NCBI RefSeq assembly: GCF_004208635.1 | Contig: NZ_CP035806.1 | Location: 1,922,001-1,986,000, forward strand | Origin: Leucobacter triazinivorans | Lineage (GTDB): Bacteria > Actinomycetota > Actinomycetes > Actinomycetales > Microbacteriaceae | Reading direction: 5' to 3' | DNA: 64,000 nt | Shown here: positions 34,536 to 46,809 of the stretch, piece after piece | Layout of the letters: every line of letters begins with the position of its first letter | Position numbering within the stretch: position 1 is the stretch's first letter | Translations under genes and position numbers: made by a program | The notes under the pieces: generated by a model | The model's input: the letters and a program-made list of their open reading frames with translations, nothing else | What the model was told of the DNA's origin: nothing | The model's database searches: none

Positions 34536-34925
34536 CTAGCCGGCGAGTGCGCGTGCTTTGAGCTGCTCGTACTCCGCCTGCGTGATCGTGCCGGATTGGA
34601 GGAGAGCTGCAGCCTTCTCGATCTGCGTCGCCGGATCAGTCTGCGCCACCGTGCGAATGTAGTCGTCCGCCTCCTGGCGCGTCTGGCGCGCGGCGGCGGC
34701 GCTGCGACGGCTCATCCCGTCGCCACGTGCGATGAGATAGACGAGCGCGGTGAGGAACGGCACGAAAATCAGGAAGATGACCCAGATCGCTTTGGCCCAG
34801 CCCTTTAACGTCTCATCGCGCACGATATCGGCGAGCACGGAGAACAGTGCCATCAGGTAGGCGATGAAGATCGCAGCCCAGAAGAACCACCCGACGATGG
34901 CCCAGAACGATTCCCAGAACGACAT
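34536..34925 (-). CDS. PLDc_N-like membrane protein with C-terminal SHOCT motif, copy 2
   Basis: The 129-residue protein has two membrane helices (WFFWAAIFIAYLMALFSVLADIV and WAKAIWVIFLIFVPFLTALVYLIARG), a basic linker and a SHOCT motif (PATQIEKAAALLQSGTITQAEYEQLKARAL). It is the same length and layout as the protein at 10681. GAGAGGAAC precedes the ATG. The gene pairs with DUF6325 copy 2 downstream. Confidence 0.9.
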   Translation of the reverse strand: MSFWESFWAIVGWFFWAAIFIAYLMALFSVLADIVRDETLKGWAKAIWVIFLIFVPFLTALVYLIARGDGMSRRSAAAARQTRQEADDYIRTVAQTDPATQIEKAAALLQSGTITQAEYEQLKARALAG

Positions 34926-35050
34926 TTCAGTGTTCCTCTCTCGAGTGCGTACCGCTAGCGTGCCAGTCCCCTCGCCGAGATGGGAGTCCGCTTCATCCCG
35001 AGTGGGTGAGACCTTGCGCGTTTGCCCGGGGTGAGTGGGTGGCGGGCGCG

Positions 35051-35120
35051 GGCCGGGCGGCCGGGTCCGGGCCGGGCGGCCGGGTCCGGGCCGGGCGGCC
35101 GGGTCCGGGCCGGGCGGCCG
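35051..35120. repeat. Tandem repeat, 19-bp GC-only-type unit, about 3.7 copies
   Basis: The unit GGCCGGGCGGCCGGGTCCG is repeated exactly at 35051, 35070 and 35089, with a partial copy at 35108-35120. It lies upstream of the SHOCT gene (minus strand) and past the terminator of tRNA-Ala. It is 18 of 19 G/C, so it could form stable secondary structure and may vary in copy number. Confidence 0.9.
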
Positions 35121-35179
35121 CACCCGGGAGTCCCGGCCGCCCTTCGAGCTGGGTTCGGGACGCCCCCGCAAACGAGAAC

Positions 35180-35201
35180 GACCCCGGCATGTGCCGGGGT
35201 C
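35180..35201 (-). terminator. Intrinsic terminator after tRNA-Ala
   Basis: On the minus strand, GACCCCGGCA and TGCCGGGGTC form a perfect 10-bp stem with a 2-base centre (CA), followed by GTTCTCGTTT. It lies 11 bases after the mature end of tRNA-Ala. Confidence 0.85.
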
Positions 35202-35211
35202 GTCGTGTCGG

Positions 35212-35284
35212 TGGATCCTGGGAGAATCGAACTCCCGACATCCTGCTTGCAAAGCAGGCGCTCTACCAACTGAGCTAAGGACCC
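35212..35284 (-). tRNA. tRNA-Ala (anticodon TGC)
   Basis: The 73-base cloverleaf has acceptor GGGTCCT / AGGATCC (one G-T pair), a D-arm AGCTCAGTTGGTAGAGC, anticodon stem CCTGC / GCAGG with loop TTTGCAA, and T-arm GGGAGTTCGATTCTCCC. The CCA end is not encoded. It lies 28 bases downstream of tRNA-Ile and shares its transcript. Confidence 0.98.
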
Positions 35285-35312
35285 GCTGAACAACTCGACG
35301 AGAGTCATTCGG

Positions 35313-35386
35313 TGGGGCTACCAGGACTTGAACCTGGGACCTCTTCATTATCAGTGAAGCGCTCTAACCGCCTGAGCTATAGCCCC
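35313..35386 (-). tRNA. tRNA-Ile (anticodon GAT)
   Basis: The 74-base cloverleaf has acceptor GGGGCTA / TAGCCCC, D-arm AGCTCAGGCGGTTAGAGC, anticodon stem CTTCA / TGAAG with loop CTGATAA, and a T-arm with CAGGTTCAAGTCCTG. CCA is not encoded. The pair tRNA-Ile and tRNA-Ala after gyrA is the usual actinobacterial order. Confidence 0.98.
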
Positions 35387-35400
35387 TTGACCAAGCAATG

Positions 35401-35429
35401 ACTCTACCCGATTCGAGCCGAATATCGAA
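35401..35429 (-). promoter_or_regulatory. Probable promoter of the tRNA-Ile / tRNA-Ala pair
   Basis: On the minus strand TTCGAT (35429-35424) and TAGAGT (35406-35401) are spaced by 17 bases. The -10 box ends 14 bases before the first base of tRNA-Ile, a spacing typical for tRNA genes. Confidence 0.5.
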
Positions 35430-35483
35430 ATCCGACGCGGATATCGGGCGCGTTGCCCGGCCGATCCGCCGCGTGCGCGCGGC

Positions 35484-35883
35484 CTAGTTGCTCGTGAACC
35501 CGAGCTGGAACCCTCCCAACACCCGCACGAGCAGGTTGTAGACGAGGGATCCCACCGCGCCCAGAGCCGTGCCCACGATGGTGTTGAGGATCCCCACCAC
35601 CACCGCGAAGCCGAAGACCTGCGGGAAGCCGATCAGCTTCATGAGGCTGTTGTCCTCGCCCACGATATCCATGAACAGCGTGTCGACCTGGGCGAAGACC
35701 CCGGTCTGCGTGAGCACGGTGTAGATGAGCACCGTCGAGACGACGCTCACGATCGCGAAGCAGATCGATACGAGGAAGGAGAACTTCACCGCAGACCAGA
35801 AGTCGATGTAGACGAGCTTCAGACGCACCTGCTTCGCAGGCGCCTTCTTCCGCGTCTTCTTTGCCAGTTTGTCGGCGACAGTG

Positions 35884-35891
<8 letters not shown>
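35484..35891 (-). CDS. DUF3566 membrane protein
   Basis: The 135-residue protein has a basic cytoplasmic N-terminus ([19 protein letters not shown]), a first membrane helix ([26 protein letters not shown]), a short outside segment ([15 protein letters not shown]) and a second helix ending in a family-typical region ([31 protein letters not shown]). DUF3566 proteins follow gyrA in most Actinobacteria; the role is unknown. The start overlaps the gyrA stop by 8 bases. Confidence 0.94.
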
Positions 35892-40864
<4,973 letters not shown>

Positions 40865-41353
40865 CTACCCGTAGGTATCGCGCGGCCCTCTCCCCCGCAC
40901 CGTCCGCGGGCCATGACGCCAGCTCGGCGCGCCGGGCGCGAGGAAGCGCAGGTCTCGGATCTCAGCGTCAGGGTAGTCCCGGAGCAATCGCGTGAGCATC
41001 TCGGCGCGCAGACGACGCAGCTCGGTGGCCCACGTCGTGGAGTCGCACTGCACCTGCAGCACACCGTTGCTGATGCCCACTACCGACGTGTGCTCCGCAG
41101 TGGCCTCACCCGCGAATTCAGCCCACTCCGCGATCACACGCGCCTGCTCGAGTTCCACGCTCCATCCCAGATCCTCCGCGATCGCGAGAATCACGTCGCC
41201 GAGCGCGCGCGGATCCCTTCCCCCACCGAAGGGTCTCGCTCCGGGCGCCGCGAGTTCCGCGCGCTTCTGCTTCCGATACGTGGTGCCGCGCCACACCGCT
41301 TTGGCCCTGAGATAGGTCTCGGTGGCAAATCCTGCGTCCCCGATCGACCGCAT
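40865..41353 (-). CDS. DciA-like protein (DUF721), replicative helicase loader candidate
   Basis: The 162-residue protein carries the DUF721 domain in its second half: ARALGDVILAIAEDLGW-like start, AEWAEFAGEATAEHTSVVGISNGVLQVQCDSTTWATELRRLRAEMLTRL. This domain is found in DciA, the helicase loader of bacteria lacking DnaC and DnaI. The ATG at 41353 overlaps the recF stop by one base (TGATG), as in other Actinobacteria. The N-terminal 50 residues are basic (WRGTTYRKQKRAELA). The precise start within a slightly longer frame is fixed by this overlap. Confidence 0.88.
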   Translation of the reverse strand: MRSIGDAGFATETYLRAKAVWRGTTYRKQKRAELAAPGARPFGGGRDPRALGDVILAIAEDLGWSVELEQARVIAEWAEFAGEATAEHTSVVGISNGVLQVQCDSTTWATELRRLRAEMLTRLLRDYPDAEIRDLRFLAPGAPSWRHGPRTVRGRGPRDTYG

Positions 41354-42519
41354 CACGCCGCCTCCTCGAGCAGACGTCCCGCCTCGACCCGCACTCGCCG
41401 CCATGACACGCCGGGCGGCACATCCTCCTCGACCGCGGCCGTCACGATCACTTGCTCGAAGTCGCTCACAGCGTCCATCAGGCTCTCTCGTCGACGTGCG
41501 TCGAGTTCGGCGAAGACATCATCCAGAATGATCACCGGGTCGCCGGCGGGCGACTCGTCTCGCAGTATCGATGCGAGGCCGATCTTCAGGGAAAGGGCGA
41601 AGGACCATGACTCCCCGTGGCTGGCATACCCCTTGACCGGGAGCTGGTTCAGCCCCAGCAGCAGGTCGTCCCGGTGCGGGCCCACGAGCGTGACGCCCCG
41701 TTCCATTTCACGCGACCGCACCGCCGCCAGCGCATCACGAAACTGCTCGGCGAGCGTTTCACGTGAAACGGAGGCGAGCTCGTCCATCGACGCCGTTTCA
41801 CGTGAAACATCGGTCACCGCCAGCGCAGTGAGTACGGACTCCTGGAGCGCGAGCTCGGGGGCGTGATCCTCGGATACCAGCCTTCGATATCCCTCGCGCA
41901 ACGGTGCAGTCAGGTCGCGCACGAGCTCCCGCCGCGCGATCATGATCTGAGTGCCGTACTCGACGAGCTGCTCGTCCCAGATCCCCAGTGTCGCCTCGAC
42001 TGCCGATGGGCCGCCGCGTGACGACTTCAACAACGACGTGCGCTGGCGGACCACCCGATCATAATCGGCGAGGGCGCCCGCAGCCACCGGATGCCTCGCC
42101 ACCAGGGCGTCGTCGAGAAACCGACGTCGCCCGGCGGGTTCGCCGCGAACGATACCCAGATCCTCCGGCACGAAGGCGACAGCCGAGAACCAGCGCGTGA
42201 CCTCTCGGGGGCGCACAGCATTGCGATTCACCTGAGCGCGGTTCGGACGATCGCGATTCACCTGCAGCTCGAGCATCACATCGCGCTCGGCCGCGGCAAC
42301 GCGCATCCGAGCAATCGCGGCATCGGCGCCGGCGCGGATCAGAGGAGCATCGCCGGTGACCCGATGCGACCGGAGCGTCGCGAAGTACCCGATCGCCTCG
42401 ACCAGGTTGGTCTTGCCCTGGCCATTGCGGCCCAGGATCAGATTGGGACCGGATGCCAGTTCGAGCTCCGCGGTGCGGTAGTTGCGGAAGTCGACGAGCG
42501 AGAGGTGCGCGACCCGCAT
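41353..42519 (-). CDS. recF: DNA replication and repair protein RecF
   Basis: The 388-residue SMC-like ATPase loads RecA at single-stranded gaps. It has Walker A GRNGQGKTN (residues 30-38), the signature PVKGYASHGESWSFALSLKIG and Walker B VIILDDVFAELD, with the usual HRDDLLL block. The gene lies between dnaN and dciA and contains two parS-like palindromes within its coding sequence. Confidence 0.97.
   Translation of the reverse strand: MRVAHLSLVDFRNYRTAELELASGPNLILGRNGQGKTNLVEAIGYFATLRSHRVTGDAPLIRAGADAAIARMRVAAAERDVMLELQVNRDRPNRAQVNRNAVRPREVTRWFSAVAFVPEDLGIVRGEPAGRRRFLDDALVARHPVAAGALADYDRVVRQRTSLLKSSRGGPSAVEATLGIWDEQLVEYGTQIMIARRELVRDLTAPLREGYRRLVSEDHAPELALQESVLTALAVTDVSRETASMDELASVSRETLAEQFRDALAAVRSREMERGVTLVGPHRDDLLLGLNQLPVKGYASHGESWSFALSLKIGLASILRDESPAGDPVIILDDVFAELDARRRESLMDAVSDFEQVIVTAAVEEDVPPGVSWRRVRVEAGRLLEEAA
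41755..41770. promoter_or_regulatory. parS-like site inside recF (1)
   Basis: CGTTTCACGTGAAACG is a perfect palindrome and matches parS (TGTTTCACGTGAAACA) at the 14 inner positions; only the two end bases differ. Confidence 0.75.
41794..41809. promoter_or_regulatory. parS-like site inside recF (2)
   Basis: CGTTTCACGTGAAACA matches parS at 15 of 16 positions. It lies 39 bases from the previous site, so two ParB nucleation sites fall within 55 bases of recF coding sequence. Confidence 0.8.
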
Positions 42520-42531
42520 CGCTCTCCTCCC

Positions 42532-43674
42532 CTACCGGAGCAGCAGGTTCGGCTGCAGGAGATAGCGGAAGCTCGCCTCGTCGGCTTCGTCCTTGCTCCG
42601 CTGACTGGTGATCAGCACCGGTCCCGGCTTGCCCGGATTGTCAGTGCGGGTGAACGCGATCCGGGCGAACTCAGCATGAGTGGAACGGAGCCCGTCGAGC
42701 AGGAACTGCGGCTTGAGGGAGACCACCATGTCGTCGCCCACCAGATGCGTATCCACGGTTTCCACTGCCTGTGCTGACTCGGTACCCGCGGCCTCGAGCG
42801 TCACTGATCCTTCCACGAAGGAGAAGCGCAGAGCCGCTTCACGCTCGAGCACCAGCCCCACGCGTCCTACCGCCTCGACCAGTTCGCCGGTGTTCACCAC
42901 GGCGTAATTATCGACGTTCTCGGGGAAGAGGCGCCCGACAGGCGGGTAGTTGCCCTTGATGAGCAGCGACGTCACGGTCTTCGAGCCGCCGGTGAACGCG
43001 ATGAGCTCCCGCTCGGAGTCCTTGACGATCGACACCTGCACCTGCCCGTCACCGGAGAAGGTCTTGCCGACCTCGGTCACGATCTTCGAGGGCACGAGCG
43101 CCGTCAATGCCTCTTGACCGCCCGCGTTCTCCCAGTCGATGCTGCGGGTCGCCACGCGATACCGATCGGTAGCCGTCAGGGTGAGCGAATTCTCGTTGAT
43201 CTCGAACTGCACGCCGGTAATCACCGGCGTCACGTCGTCCTTCGAGGCCGCGAGCGACACCTGGGCGATCGCGTCGGCGAAGACGTCCGCGGGCACCGAA
43301 CCAGAGACGGAGTCGATCCGAGGCACCTGCGGGTACTCCTCGACGGGCATCGCGGGAAGACTGAACGATGCGGATCCGCAACGAACCTCGACACGACTCT
43401 CGAGCAGCGAGACCTCGACATCTGCGTGCGGCAGGCGCTGCGCGATCTCACTGAGGAGTCGCCCGGATACCAGCGCGCGGCCCGCCTCGGCGACGACCGC
43501 TGTGACACTCGTGCGCGCAGAGACCTCGTAGTCGAACGAGGACACGGTGAGGAGATCGCCCTCGGCTTCGATCAGAGCACCGCTCAGCAGAGGCTGGGTG
43601 GGACGCTGCGGCAACAGCTTGACGGCGAACGATACGGCTTCGCTGAACACGTCGCGGTTGACGGTGAATCGCAT
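42532..43674 (-). CDS. dnaN: DNA polymerase III beta sliding clamp
   Basis: The 380-residue clamp holds polymerase on DNA. The three structurally repeated domains are visible, starting MRFTVNRDVFSEAVSFAVKLLPQRPTQPLLSG and ending FRYLLQPNLLLR. Its start is ATG 43674, preceded by GGGAGGGAAC; a longer frame to 43695 lacks this. It lies next to the origin region and precedes recF by 12 bases, so dnaN, recF and dciA form one operon. Confidence 0.97.
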   Translation of the reverse strand: MRFTVNRDVFSEAVSFAVKLLPQRPTQPLLSGALIEAEGDLLTVSSFDYEVSARTSVTAVVAEAGRALVSGRLLSEIAQRLPHADVEVSLLESRVEVRCGSASFSLPAMPVEEYPQVPRIDSVSGSVPADVFADAIAQVSLAASKDDVTPVITGVQFEINENSLTLTATDRYRVATRSIDWENAGGQEALTALVPSKIVTEVGKTFSGDGQVQVSIVKDSERELIAFTGGSKTVTSLLIKGNYPPVGRLFPENVDNYAVVNTGELVEAVGRVGLVLEREAALRFSFVEGSVTLEAAGTESAQAVETVDTHLVGDDMVVSLKPQFLLDGLRSTHAEFARIAFTRTDNPGKPGPVLITSQRSKDEADEASFRYLLQPNLLLR

Positions 43675-44084
43675 CTGGTGTTCCCTCCCACGCACACACG
43701 TGTGCGGCTGATGTGTCGGTTCACAATCTTTGCATACTCGGGGGTGCGGAGCATCTGCGAGTCCGTCCGAACGTGGACGCCGGGCAGGGTCGCCGTCGAC
43801 CCGTAACTGTGATCGAGTGCCCGGGAAAAGAGATTGAGGTGTTAACAGTGTTAACAGTTGTGGATACTGTGGATAACTCTCTCGATGGCAGTGTTTCCTA
43901 GTGAACTACACGTGTGTGAGTTGTTGGTGGGATCGACATGGACGTTCATCCGCGGAATGATGCCGAAGTCGTGCGCATCCGCGATTCCACAAGCCGAGCG
44001 GATCAGTCCACAGAAACGCCCGAGTTCTCCCCAGCTATCCACAGCCCGATACGGATCTGTGGAGAAACGCGGAGTGAATCGCCG
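43675..44084. other. Origin region between dnaA and dnaN (oriC, right part)
   Basis: The 410-base gap holds DnaA-box-like 9-mers. TGTGGATAA (43868-43876, exact consensus) is directly abutted by TGTGGATAC (43859-43867). CTATCCACA (44035-44043) and TGTGGAGAA (44058-44066) each have one mismatch. Two copies of GTTAACAGT (43841-43849, 43850-43858) abut the box pair, giving four contiguous 9-mers. The region is AT-richer than its surroundings. This position is the classical origin of Actinobacteria. Confidence 0.85.
43841..43876 (+). repeat. Four contiguous 9-mers: two GTTAACAGT, then two DnaA-box-like
   Basis: GTTAACAGT, GTTAACAGT, TGTGGATAC and TGTGGATAA follow each other without spacer. The last is the exact reverse complement of the TTATCCACA consensus. 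The AT-rich GTTAACAGT pair may be the unwinding element or a second protein site. Confidence 0.8.
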
Positions 44085-45536
44085 TCATCGCGAGCTCTGC
44101 TTGATGCGCGTCGTCAGCTCTTGCACCTGGTTGTAGATCGAGCGGCGCTCGGCGATCAACTGGGAGATCTTCTTGTGGGCGTACATGACGGTCGTGTGGT
44201 CGCGCCCACCGAAGAGCTGCCCGATCTTGGGCAGCGAGAGCGGGGTGAGCTCACGGCACAGGTACATCGCGATCTGCCGAGCGGTTGCGATCTGCTGCGC
44301 TCGGGTCGGGCCGTAGAGGTCGTCCACCGAGAGATCGAAATAGTCCGCGGTCTTGCTGATGATGTCGGAGGGGTGCACCTCGTTGTCGGCGTCGAGAGTG
44401 ATCAGATCCTTCAGCACGGTGTGCACGAGCGCCATATCGATGTGTTGTTGATTGAGGCTGGCATACGCCGTGACCCTGATGAGCGTGCCCTCGAGCTCGC
44501 GGATGTTCGACGAGAACTTACTCGCGATGAACTCGAGGATGCTGTGATCGATCTCGAGATTCTCCCGCTGGGCCTTCTTGCGCAGGATCGCGATGCGCGT
44601 CTCGAGGTCCGGAGCCTGGATATCGGTGAGCAGGCCCCACTCGAACCGGGAGAGCATTCGCTCCTCGAACCCCCGCAGCTGCTTCGGCTGCACATCACTG
44701 GTGATCACCACTTGCTTGTTGTGGTCGTGCAGCGTGTTGAAGGTGTGGAAGAACGCCTCCTGAGTCTCGACCTTGTCTTCGAGGAACTGGATGTCGTCCA
44801 CGAGCAGGATGTCTACGCTGCGATACCGGGAATGGAATGCCGCTCCCTGATTGTTGGCGATCGAGTTGATGAAGTCGTTGGTGAAATCCTCGGAGCTGAC
44901 GTAGCGAACGCGCACATCGGGAAAGAGCTCGCGCGCGTAGTGACCGATCGCGTGCAGCAGATGGGTCTTGCCGAGCCCGGAATCACCATAGATGAAGAGC
45001 GGGTTGTACGCGCGGGCGGGCGCTTCGGCGACGGCGACGGCAGCCGCATGCGCGAAGCGATTCGACTGGCCGATCACGAAGCTGTCGAATCGGTACTTCT
45101 CGTTGAGGCGGCTGTCGAGCGGGGCCTCGGCCCCGTGGCGCCGGCGCGGCTCGTCGACCGGGCGCACGGCATCATGGCGGGCCGGTGCTCCGGCGGCTCG
45201 CCCAGACGACGCAGGCGATGCGGCGACGGGCGCCTCCGCGATCGCCGGCTCCGGATCGAGCGACGGCAGGGCTTCCTCATCGACGATCACGACGAAGTTC
45301 TCGATCTCGTCGGCCTCGGGGATCTCGGCGATCGCCGACATGATCGACGGGCGCAGCCGGCTCTCGAGCAGCTTGAGCGTGAACTCGTAGGGGACTGCGA
45401 GATACAGAGTGCCCGCGGCAATCCCGCGTGGCATCGCGAGCGCGACCTGAGCGCCATTCGCCGGACCGACCGACGGGTCGCTCATGACGGCCCGGGTCAC
45501 GCGCGCCCAGACCTCCAGCAGTTCGTCATCAGTCAC
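44085..45536 (-). CDS. dnaA: Chromosomal replication initiator protein DnaA
   Basis: The 483-residue AAA+ initiator binds DnaA boxes and unwinds oriC. Domain I is residues 1-90 ([16 protein letters not shown]), a variable linker follows (Ala/Pro-rich, residues 100-165), then AAA+ with Walker A GDSGLGKT and [15 protein letters not shown], and C-terminal domain IV with the DnaA signature [14 protein letters not shown]. The start is GTG at 45536. The transcript probably starts from TATAAC at 45586-45581. The gene lies between the two DnaA-box clusters. Confidence 0.98.
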   Translation of the reverse strand: MTDDELLEVWARVTRAVMSDPSVGPANGAQVALAMPRGIAAGTLYLAVPYEFTLKLLESRLRPSIMSAIAEIPEADEIENFVVIVDEEALPSLDPEPAIAEAPVAASPASSGRAAGAPARHDAVRPVDEPRRRHGAEAPLDSRLNEKYRFDSFVIGQSNRFAHAAAVAVAEAPARAYNPLFIYGDSGLGKTHLLHAIGHYARELFPDVRVRYVSSEDFTNDFINSIANNQGAAFHSRYRSVDILLVDDIQFLEDKVETQEAFFHTFNTLHDHNKQVVITSDVQPKQLRGFEERMLSRFEWGLLTDIQAPDLETRIAILRKKAQRENLEIDHSILEFIASKFSSNIRELEGTLIRVTAYASLNQQHIDMALVHTVLKDLITLDADNEVHPSDIISKTADYFDLSVDDLYGPTRAQQIATARQIAMYLCRELTPLSLPKIGQLFGGRDHTTVMYAHKKISQLIAERRSIYNQVQELTTRIKQSSR

Positions 45537-45580
45537 GCGTCTACCCGGCTCGATCTCGAAATGGATGGGAAGTGGTCCAT

Positions 45581-45586
45581 GTTATA
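45581..45586 (-). promoter_or_regulatory. Probable dnaA promoter -10 (TATAAC), next to a DnaA box
   Basis: TATAAC on the minus strand at 45586-45581 matches 5 of 6 bases of TATAAT and gives a leader of about 38 bases to the GTG. The exact DnaA box at 45594-45602 lies within the -10/-35 spacer, which would allow DnaA to repress its own gene. No good -35 is present. Confidence 0.6.
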
Positions 45587-45787
45587 CCCAGAGTTATCCA
45601 CAAGGGAAGCGCCGGTGATCCTTGAAAATTCGGGATATCCACTCTGGCGTCGGAACACCTGCGCCCACGTTAGCCACAGTCTTGTCCACAGGCAAGTCTG
45701 TCTGCCGGGTCGACGTCGAAGCCCTCCCCGTCAGCGGCAGTGGTGCGCGATCGGCACCCACCTGCAGACGATGCGCAACGCGACGCT

Positions 45788-45816
45788 TTGACGCGATCGC
45801 AGATCTCGCGTAGAGT
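45788..45816 (+). promoter_or_regulatory. rpmH promoter
   Basis: TTGACG (45788-45793), a 17-base spacer and TAGAGT (45811-45816) form a good sigma-70-type promoter. It is about 165 bases upstream of rpmH, so the mRNA has a long leader. Confidence 0.7.
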
Positions 45817-45980
45817 AAATACCTTGTATGGGCGACCTTTGCCGGTCGGCGCACGTGCACCAGCGCGTGCACGGGAGAACGCAATGCTTTCTCCTCGAAC
45901 GACACACGTGCTCGCCCTGATCCGACTTCCTCGATGTCACCGAGCCTCGGGGATCTGTTCCATAAGTCACGGAGTCTGTC

Positions 45981-46118
45981 ATGAGCAAGCGTACCTTCCA
46001 GCCCAACAACCGCCGCCGCGCCAAGGTGCACGGCTTCCGCGCCCGCATGCGCACCCGCGCCGGCCGGGCCATTGTCGCGGCGCGCCGCGGCAAGGGCCGC
46101 TCGAAGCTCACCGCCTAG
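45981..46118 (+). CDS. rpmH: 50S ribosomal protein L34
   Basis: The 45-residue protein [19 protein letters not shown]... ending KGRSKLTA is L34, a small basic protein of the large ribosomal subunit. The gene is divergent from dnaA and followed by rnpA, as in nearly all bacteria. It was too short for ordinary gene finding by length, but the sequence is unambiguous. Confidence 0.99.
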   Translation: MSKRTFQPNNRRRAKVHGFRARMRTRAGRAIVAARRGKGRSKLTA

Positions 46119-46140
46119 ACCAGCCGATCCCGGCTCGATC

Positions 46141-46503
46141 ATGCCTGCCAGGCAGCATCGTGTCACCCGGGGTGATGATTACCGGCGCACTGTGCGTGCC
46201 GGCCACCGCGTGGGGGGTGCCGTGTGCATCACCCACGCGGTTTTGCGTGCGCCGGGCGACCCCGCGCGATTCGGATTCATCGTCTCCAAGGCGATCGGCA
46301 ACGCCGTGACTCGCAACCTGATCCGTCGTCGGATGAAGACCGTCGTCGAACGGCGTCTGCACGCAGGGTTCGCGGAGGCGGACGTGGTGTTCCGGGCGCT
46401 GCCGGCGATCACCGGGGCGCCCTTCGAGCAGCTCGAGCGCGAGATGAACCGCGCACTCGATCGCGTGGCACGCGAGTTGCCGCTGCGGGGTGCCGACGCA
46501 TGA
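46141..46503 (+). CDS. rnpA: Ribonuclease P protein component
   Basis: The 120-residue basic protein binds the RNase P RNA and helps it cut 5' leaders from tRNA precursors. It begins MPARQHRVTRGDDYRRTVR and contains the conserved RNP motif region AVTRNLIRRRMKTVVERRL. The ATG at 46141 follows rpmH by 22 bases. Its stop overlaps the yidD start. Confidence 0.97.
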   Translation: MPARQHRVTRGDDYRRTVRAGHRVGGAVCITHAVLRAPGDPARFGFIVSKAIGNAVTRNLIRRRMKTVVERRLHAGFAEADVVFRALPAITGAPFEQLEREMNRALDRVARELPLRGADA

Positions 46504-46805
46504 GGCCGGTGCTCGAGATCTGGTTGCTGCCGCGCAATGCAGCGATTGCGATCATGCAGCTCTACCGCCGGATCATCTCACCCCTTTACGGCCAGGTATG
46601 CAGGTATCATCCATCCTGTTCCCGCTACGCTGTGGAGGCGTATCAGCTTCGCGGCTTCACCGTAGGCACTCTGCTCACCGTCTGGCGGCTTCTGCGCTGC
46701 AACCCATTCACTCCCGGCGGCATCGATGACGTGCCCGCCGGCGAGCACCAGAACTTCGTGATCAACCCCCGCGGCTTCGTCCGCCCCATCGAGCGAAAGG
46801 CCTAA
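46500..46805 (+). CDS. yidD: Membrane protein insertion efficiency factor YidD
   Basis: The 101-residue protein has the family signature YRRIISPLYGQVCRYHPSCSRYAVEAYQLRG (with both conserved Cys) and FTPGGIDDVP. YidD assists YidC in inserting membrane proteins. The ATG overlaps the rnpA stop (ATGA), and yidC follows 4 bases later. Confidence 0.96.
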   Translation: MRPVLEIWLLPRNAAIAIMQLYRRIISPLYGQVCRYHPSCSRYAVEAYQLRGFTVGTLLTVWRLLRCNPFTPGGIDDVPAGEHQNFVINPRGFVRPIERKA

Positions 46806-46809
46806 CCCG

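Larger units (their letters stand above)
45537..45980. other. Intergenic region dnaA-rpmH (origin, left part; divergent promoters)
   Basis: The region holds three DnaA-box-like 9-mers: TTATCCACA (45594-45602, exact), TTAGCCACA (45670-45678) and TTGTCCACA (45682-45690), the latter two with one mismatch each. It also holds the dnaA and rpmH promoters. No gene is visible. It faces the second cluster on the far side of dnaA, so the origin is split around dnaA. Confidence 0.8.

Noticed and set aside
43938..45791. A 617-codon plus-strand frame opposite dnaA
   Set aside because: It is antisense to dnaA, whose domains are fully recognisable, and it has no family pattern.
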